NCBI RefSeq assembly: GCF_036884655.1
Contig: NC_088349.1
Span: forward strand, 43,986,501-44,050,500
Direction: 5' to 3'
From: Musa acuminata AAA Group
Taxonomy: Eukaryota; Streptophyta; Magnoliopsida; Zingiberales; Musaceae
Length of the DNA stretch: 64,000 nucleotides
Part shown: positions 58,434-64,000 of the stretch, in pieces
Position numbering within the stretch: position 1 is the stretch's first letter
How the letters are laid out: each line of letters opens with the position of its first letter
Translations under genes and position numbers: made by a program
Notes under the pieces: generated by a model
Seen by the model: the letters and a program-made list of their open reading frames with translations, nothing else
Told to the model about the DNA's origin: nothing
The model's database searches: none

Positions 58434-60764
58434 ATCTCCCTGTCAACTCTAATATTTCAAGAATATGTGTTAAAATGTAGTGACATGTGAGAAAATGTAG
58501 AGTGAAATTATAAAGGCAAGAAAAGTACACTTTAACCAGGAGAAGGAAGAGGAGAAGGAATGAAGGGAGTGGGGAGCTGTTGAACCGGGAGAACAAAAGA
58601 GTGTGGATCTTTAAAAAAAGGATCGGATGGTGTGGGAAGAGGTTCGTTTGAGGGGATCGAAGGTATACTCTAGTGATGTATATTTGTTGAAGTGGCTTAC
58701 ATAGTAGGAGACTCATGATTTTGAAATGGAAAGGCAAACTCAACAAAAGCAACATGTCGTGAAATAAAGACTTTTTGAGTTTTTGGTTCATAGCACCGAA
58801 AGACATTATATTCAAGAGAATATCCTATGAAGATGCAAGGTTTAGATCTTGGCGCTATCTTATGTGGGGCATAGGGACGTAGCCACGGATAACATAAACA
58901 ACCAAATATTCTGAGTTTTTGAAGGTTTGTGGATTTGGAAAATAGTACTTCAAATGGAGACTGGTATTGGAGAACTGGAGTGAGCAAACGATTAATAAGG
59001 TAAACGGTAATTTGAAAGGCGACAGACCAAACGGTTGTTGGCATGGAGACTTGATGTAGAAGTGTGAGACCAGTTTCTATGATATGTCGATATTTGCGTT
59101 CAGTGGAACCAACTAGTTGAGGAGTGTGTAGGGGTGACTTAAGGTGTTGGATGCCACATGTTGAGAGGTAGGATGTGAGGGCTTGATATTCACCTCCACC
59201 ATCAGAGTAGACTGTTTTAAATGTAAACTAAAAAAAGTTTTCAATCAACTTTTTTAAAATTGGTAAAGATTGTTGAAACTTCTGATTTATGATGAAGAGG
59301 GTATATCCATATGTACTTAGTAAAATAATCTACAAAAATAACATAAAATCTAAACTTGTCAAAAAAAGTGACGAGAGCAGGACCCAAACATCAATATAAA
59401 TAATTTTAAATAATTTAGAACATGATATGGAGGAAGTGCCAAAAGGGAGTCTATAACTTTTATTAAGCATCACAATAAGTGAGAATGATAAAGAGAGAGG
59501 AATGACCGAGATGACAATGTCACACATCAATTGGAGCTGCAATGATGACCTTGGACCAAGGATGCCCCCGTGCTCAAATCCTTGACAAGAAAAGAATTAT
59601 GAAAGAATTCAATGGAGATATTGTTTTATTTATAAAATTAAGAAACGGAAATAAAATTTCGTTTAATGTAAGGTGCACACAAAACATCATCGAGTGTAAA
59701 AGTAATAAGAATTTCTTTACCATCACCGATAATGATATCCTCATTTCCACTATAGTTGTTATGGATGGACAAGTTCTGGAGATTAGAGGTGATGTAGTGG
59801 AATGCGCCAAAGTCCACGGTCTAATTATGACCACTAGTGTTTGAAGTAATTATGAGATTTGCTTGAGACGAATGTGATTGAGTAGAAAGTCTGGGTCGAG
59901 ATCGATAGACCTTTGTAGAGTGACCAACTTTATCATAAAGTTGACAAACAATTCTTTGTTAATTTATGTATTGACGGTGCCAGGACTGCTGATGATTAAA
60001 ATAGCCACCTTAGTTGTGATTAGAATGTTGATGAAGAAAAGGAGGGATGGTTTATTTGGAACTCATAGATTAAGAAAGCATCTTGGTCAAACCTTTGTTG
60101 ACAGTCTTGTTATACGGATTACCCTTCCTCGTAGATTTTTTATTGACTTGAGCTATGATGGATGGTATGATACTAGTGAATCACATGCCCGTATTGTTGT
60201 TGCCAATTCCTTATACTCGTCTCGTAGGCTGTTGAGGATATGGACAGTAACTTCTTCATCACTAAGGGAATGACCTATCAAAGCTAAGTTATCGATGATA
60301 ATCTTTATGTTGTGTAGATAATCAGCAATAATACTTCCCTCTTATTTTATCTTCATGAAACTGGATAGGAGACTAAACATGCGAGTGCGGGATCGATTGG
60401 CTAGAGTGATTTGTAACTTGCACCAAACTTTGACAATAGTGTCACATGAAGAAATGAATGAGGCGAGGGATCTAGCGATCGAGGCTTGAATTGCTTGAAG
60501 GATGAGACGATCCTGGTGTAATCATAGTTTGTGGTTCGGATTTGGTACTGGACTGGATGCGCCTAGGATGTTAAGCATCATCGGTGGACAACAAAAAGAG
60601 CCATCGACATAGTCTAAAAGATCATAGCCAAATAGTATATTAGATAATTGAGCATACCAGGATGCGTAGTTATCACCTTCGTATAATTTGAATTGGATGA
60701 GAGTTGTTGTATTTATAGAGATTAGGCTTGTATGTGAGAAAGTACCAGATGAGGGTTGCTGCAT
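58434..60764 (-). pseudogene. Copia (Ale/Retrofit-like) gag, protease, integrase relic
   Basis: On the minus strand: Gag start at 60764 with ISINTTTLIQFKLYEGDNYA and a YDLLDYVDGS motif; a decayed zinc knuckle (CQLYDKVGH, second Cys replaced by Tyr) near 59950; a protease-like region near 59800 where the catalytic D-S-G reads DFG; the integrase C-terminal part at 59044-58697 (FQITVYLINRL, GCLCYPWLRPY, FIGYSLEYNVFRCYE). Reverse transcriptase and RNase H are missing; the text runs to a purine tract at 58444-58434 (GACAGGGAGAT) next to the LTR ending at 58433. Confidence 0.75.
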
Positions 60765-61800
60765 TTACGGAGGTTAGGCTTATATGTGGAAAAATACTAT
60801 GATTCATATGGGTGGGTGGTGAAGTGCGTGCGTCCTGATGAGCAGCACTTTGTGTAGTAGCGATGAACAGGATGCAGGGATGTGGAAGTGTAAAGCTGCA
60901 GATTTTTGTGCAACAGTTCTGCAGTAAGGAATCATTGAGTGCTGCACTTAGGAATCTGGGCGGTGAAGTGCGTGTTTCCAGTGATGAACAGCACTTTGTC
61001 GTTGAAGGAGGAGTTTGGCAGCACTTGTGTGGCAGCGATGGGCAGCAAGTGGCGTGGAAGTGGTTCCAGTTTAGAGAGAGAGAGAAAACTGCAATCGGTG
61101 CAGTTCAGAGAGCACAGAACTCGGCGCGTGCAGCCGCAGCCGCTCGACCCAAGGGGTGGCGGGCGTAGGAGGTGAGACCCTTGGAGGAGGAAGAGGATAG
61201 GCGGCCAGTGGCGCCGCGGGAGACGGGCTTGCCCGTGGTGAACTCGGCGAGGCAGAGAGTCTGCGCCTTCTTCTTCTTCTTGGAGATCTTGGAGGCGGCG
61301 GTGAAAGAGGTGGAGATGGCGGCGCGGCTAGTGGGATGAGGCGCCCCTGTCTCTCTCGAGCGGGATGGGCCGGCGCTTGCAGCCGCAGCGGGGTGGGTTG
61401 GCGCCTGCAGCCACAGCGGGACGGGGCGGATTGTAGGGGGAGATGAAGGCGCAGGAGCCGGTGGTTGAGAATCCACCACGCTTCCGCTGGATTTCAGTCA
61501 CAACAGATCACTGGTTTGCAGCAATTTGACCCAGGGGGGTGAAGAATTGAGAAGGGGCGTAGAACTCAGATCGGTTGTGCCGCAGTAGAAGTTGCAGATC
61601 TGTGAGGATGGAGACAAATGTCGGTGAGAAAAGAAGCGCCGGTGAGAGTTGCTAGAAAATAAATAGATAAACAAGTCGTAGAAGAAGTTGATTGTTATTA
61701 ACAAATCCTCCTCCTTTTTAGGGAGAATTTTCTGTAACATATTAAAGGATTTCCTCATTAGGAAAATCTCATCTAGTAACTGTCGGCTCGATGGGTGCAA
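60765..61800. other. GC-rich leader-like stretch upstream of the Copia gag relic
   Basis: In minus-strand sense this lies directly before gag. GGTGAAGTGCGTG..AGCAGCACTTTG recurs at about 60820 and 60960, and GAGGTTAGGCTTATATG-type words recur at about 60720 and 60770. The part 61105-61480 is unusually GC-rich and may include a host fragment. I could not find this element's 5' LTR. Confidence 0.4.
61105..61330 (-). pseudogene. Possible captured host-gene fragment (eIF4B-like, tentative)
   Basis: On the minus strand KISKKKKKAQTLCLAEFTT, followed by GKPVSRGATGR and SSSSSKGLTS, resembles the Lys-rich 'SLxEFTTG ... KGLT' stretch near the N-terminus of plant eIF4B proteins. The similarity ends at 'KGLTS', and the frame then runs through repetitive Ala-rich text. 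Such a gene piece in a retroelement leader could be transduced host sequence. The assignment is from memory and weak. Confidence 0.25.
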
Positions 61801-61807
61801 CAGTAGC

Positions 61808-61972
61808 TGATGAGGATATAAAACAGAATAACTATATGAACAAATACTATTTGTAACGGAATTAAATGAAATTATAATCAAATAGAACATCAAAATACAC
61901 GTGAAAAATCTTGTGAAAGAAAAAAATCATGGGATAAACTAGAGATAATTCACTATAAAAATAAAAATTGAT
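61808..61972 (-). repeat. LTR fragment of the 44-49 kb Copia family
   Basis: TGATGAGGATATAAAACAG..GTAACGGAATTAAATG..AAACTAGAGATAAT follows the first 160 plus-strand bases of 30218-30791. Confidence 0.7.
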
Positions 61973-63329
61973 TAACTCCATTATTATGTCAACTCTATCA
62001 CGCTGATATCAGCTATGGGTACTACAAACTCATGCCCTGTCATCCGTGTTGTGATCCATTTCAATGCATGCAAGTCACGGTACAACCGAGTTCGACGCAG
62101 GTCGTGCTTGCCATCACTGCTGTGTCCCCACAAACACACTGCTTCGCTACGAACCTTGCATGCCTGCCTCATCACCACACTCGGGTTTCAGTTGTCCACC
62201 GATGACAAAGCTTCTAATGTGGACAAATGAATGGTTTATGATGGAAAATGACGAAGAATGGGATCATTCGTCCACCTAATCGGCTTCCGAGATGGCGAGA
62301 TCCAAAATCCAGGCAGCCTTGTTCCGGTATGTGGATAGTTCTAAGCGGGTCCCACGTCGACTTTGTGGGCGTTGCCCTTAATTTAATCCTGACTTGGGTC
62401 CCACTCCTCCGAAGACAGCCTAGCCTGGGGGGTGACTGAGGAGGCGAGGATCGTGGTGCCCGAAATAAACGGGAAAAAAAGAGGTCTTTCGGCCTTTTTG
62501 CGGTGCTTGGATGCCGTTGGATGACGATCGGGCGGTGGTCGAACGGGACTTGGGAGATGGGTCCCACGACAGGGCAATGATGAGGCCCAGCCAAAAGAGG
62601 CGGGCCCCGCCGAGTACGTGCCGGGTCTCTCCCTCCCCCATCTTTCACGCCCCCGACGTGCTCGCCGTGATTGTTGTCCCCCTATTCCCCGTCACCTAAT
62701 AATTCTACCCGAGCTCGTTTATGGTCACCGCCCCCGTAGGAATAAGGCAAGGGAGACCCGTGCCGTATTACATAGAATGATCTTTATCAGTGCAGTCGAT
62801 GCGGAGAAATATAACAGCATGATCATCTATAAGAACGCGATTGGCCGAGACGGTGAGTTCACCGAGAGACACCACACTCGCGAATAAAAGCGACACGGCG
62901 TAACCCGACACATTTATTTGATGAGCCTGAGGAAGAGAAGCAGCAGCTGCATCGGTTTGCAGCCGAGGGAGGACAAGGAATAGCTCGATCCAACAAGCCT
63001 TTTTCTGTTTTTTGGGGCTTGGATTGCCCCTCTCGATCTCGCCCAAGTGTCGCCTGTGTTCGCCGGGAGTTGTGCTTTGGATTGTTCCTCCCTTTTGCCT
63101 CTTTCACTCCTCCCTTGTCCTCTCCTTGCTCTGGTCTCCCCTGCGCATCATTGCGTGTCCCAGCATCGGCCAAAGTGAGCCACGAAGATCTTGCTCCCCG
63201 GTTTCCTCTTCTTTTCTTCGCCTCTTATGAGAGCTCGTAAAAGGAGAGGAGAAGAGAAGAGATGGGACTGTGACCTTGTGCTTGTGCTTGCAGGACAAGG
63301 TAAGGCTGCTGCTGCCATTTCTCTCATCG
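61973..63329 (+). promoter_or_regulatory. Promoter and 5' UTR region of the ABIL gene
   Basis: Repeat-free and increasingly GC-rich, with ACGT cores (TACGTG near 62615, GACGTG near 62655). Frames on both strands here resemble no known protein. Just before the coding start, CTTGTGCTTGCAG (AG at 63292-63293) looks like the 3' end of a 5' UTR intron. No convincing TATA box was found, so the transcription start is not fixed. Confidence 0.45.
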
Positions 63330-64000
63330 ATGGAGACCGTATCTCCGTCTGCTCCTCTGCTGCAGAACCAGCCGGACGCTTCCAACTTCGATGAGCTCTC
63401 TATGGATCAAAGCCTGCTCTTCTCGGATAGCCTAAAGGTGCTCTGCTCTCTTCTCTTTTAGACTCTCATATCGAATTGGGTTCTCATGTTGATCCTTGCG
63501 CTCCAGGAGTTGAAGAATCTGAGGTCCCAATTGTACTCTGCGGCAGAGTACTTTGAATTATCGTATGCCACTGACGACCACAAACAGTTGTATGTGCATG
63601 CTTAATCGACTTTGTTATGCTTCACCGTGAAAGAACCGGAACCTAAATGAAAGCCCACGATGCTTCATTCTGCGTGCAGCGTCGTCAACACCTTGAGAGA
63701 GTACGCCATCAAGGCTGTGGTCAACACGGTGGACCATCTCGGATCGGTGTCGTTCAAGGTGACCGGTCTCCTCGAAGCCAAGGTCGACGAGGTCTCCGGA
63801 GCGGAGTCTCGAGTCTCCTGTATCGAACAGGTACGAATTCATAGCCCGAGTCAGCAATTTAGTCTTCGAGATATCATCGTGTTCTGCAACCTCAGAGGAT
63901 TCGAGCCTGCCGAGAACTCGTGGACCGCGAAGGGCTGTCGCAACAGTCGCTGGTGATCAAAGCTCCACGGTACCATAAACGCTACATCGTACCGGGCAAG
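63330..64000 (+). CDS. ABI-like (ABIL) subunit of the SCAR/WAVE complex, 5' part
   Basis: Four exons: 63330-63437, 63507-63589, 63680-63830 and 63896 to beyond the window. Junctions are GT-AG with good donors (GTATGT at 63590, GTACGA at 63831) and keep the frame. The joined product of about 149 residues has the ABIL motifs in order: [74 protein letters not shown] and YHKRYI. ABIL proteins are the plant Abl-interactor homologues in the WAVE/SCAR complex that activates ARP2/3 actin nucleation, affecting cell shape and trichomes. The start is the first ATG in frame and gives the usual short variable N-terminus. The paralogue number cannot be given. The 3' half lies outside the window. Confidence 0.93.

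Noticed and set aside
59878..60273. 131-codon plus-strand frame
   Set aside because: It is the antisense shadow of the Copia gag relic, whose Gag start and zinc-knuckle text are on the minus strand.
62214..62699. Frames of 60-144 codons on both strands upstream of ABIL
   Set aside because: GC-rich promoter-like DNA; no recognised motif and no splice or start context that favours one frame.
1..64000. Integrated pararetrovirus (banana streak virus type)
   Set aside because: No movement-protein, coat or badnavirus RT text was seen; all RT and integrase text is arranged in Copia order, and the gypsy relics hold only gag and protease between LTRs.

Overview
This window looks like nuclear DNA of a commelinid monocot, most likely Musaceae (Musa or Ensete). 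The evidence is two plant genes, one of them very GC-rich and intronless in its coding part, set in AT-rich repeat DNA. Several repeat families also match what I recall of banana and enset genomes: a gypsy 3' region with TGTCACA/TGTGACA LTR ends, a gag-like protein unit preceded by a 77-bp tandem array, and SIRE-like LTRs with GC-rich hairpin blocks. The genus assignment is from memory, not from a search.

Only two genes look alive. On the minus strand at 32496-34253 is a bHLH-MYC_N transcription factor of subgroup IIId (bHLH13/JAM type, a predicted modulator of jasmonate responses). On the plus strand from 63330, running off the end of the window, are four exons of an ABI-like (ABIL) subunit of the SCAR/WAVE actin-nucleation complex. 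Almost everything else is LTR-retrotransposon DNA of several ages, much of it nested.

Region by region. 1-7065: a decayed Copia element on the plus strand (leader, gag, pol, 3' LTR; its 5' LTR lies outside the window) inserted in the non-coding 3' part of a gypsy-type element (7066-19318). 8520-17259: a young SIRE-like element on the minus strand inserted in the same gypsy element, with a perfect TACAG target-site duplication, two nearly identical 2.6-kb LTRs, an open gag and no pol. 19319-21160: a 77-bp tandem array and a minus-strand relic of the first Copia's LTR. 21165-29906: a pair of roughly 510-bp direct repeats enclosing tandem arrays and an older SIRE-like element (22494-29007, TTGTC duplication) with a nonsense-riddled gag, a duplicated 3' LTR and a solo LTR inserted in it. 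30218-30791: a solo LTR. 32496-35050: the bHLH gene and its promoter. 35540-37244: an LTR-like pair enclosing an inverted 77-bp array. 37820-38083: a possible small gene. 38625-39559: a TRIM-like element. About 39905-44240: a large non-autonomous LTR element with a third 77-bp array and a gag-like pseudogene, itself broken by an inverted pair of LTR pieces. 44244-49283: a degenerate Copia on the minus strand. 50005-52378: LTR pieces and a microsatellite. 52379-56506: a gypsy element reduced to gag plus protease. 56605-60764: two degenerate Copia units. 60765-61800: a GC-rich stretch with a possible host-gene fragment. 61808-63329: an LTR fragment, then the ABIL promoter and 5' UTR.

The genes do not form a pathway. 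The biological content is the layering of insertions, the recurrence of non-autonomous families without pol, and decay that is largely C-to-T/G-to-A, as expected of methylated transposon DNA. All alignments were made by eye, so boundaries without a target-site duplication are good to about 10-50 bases.
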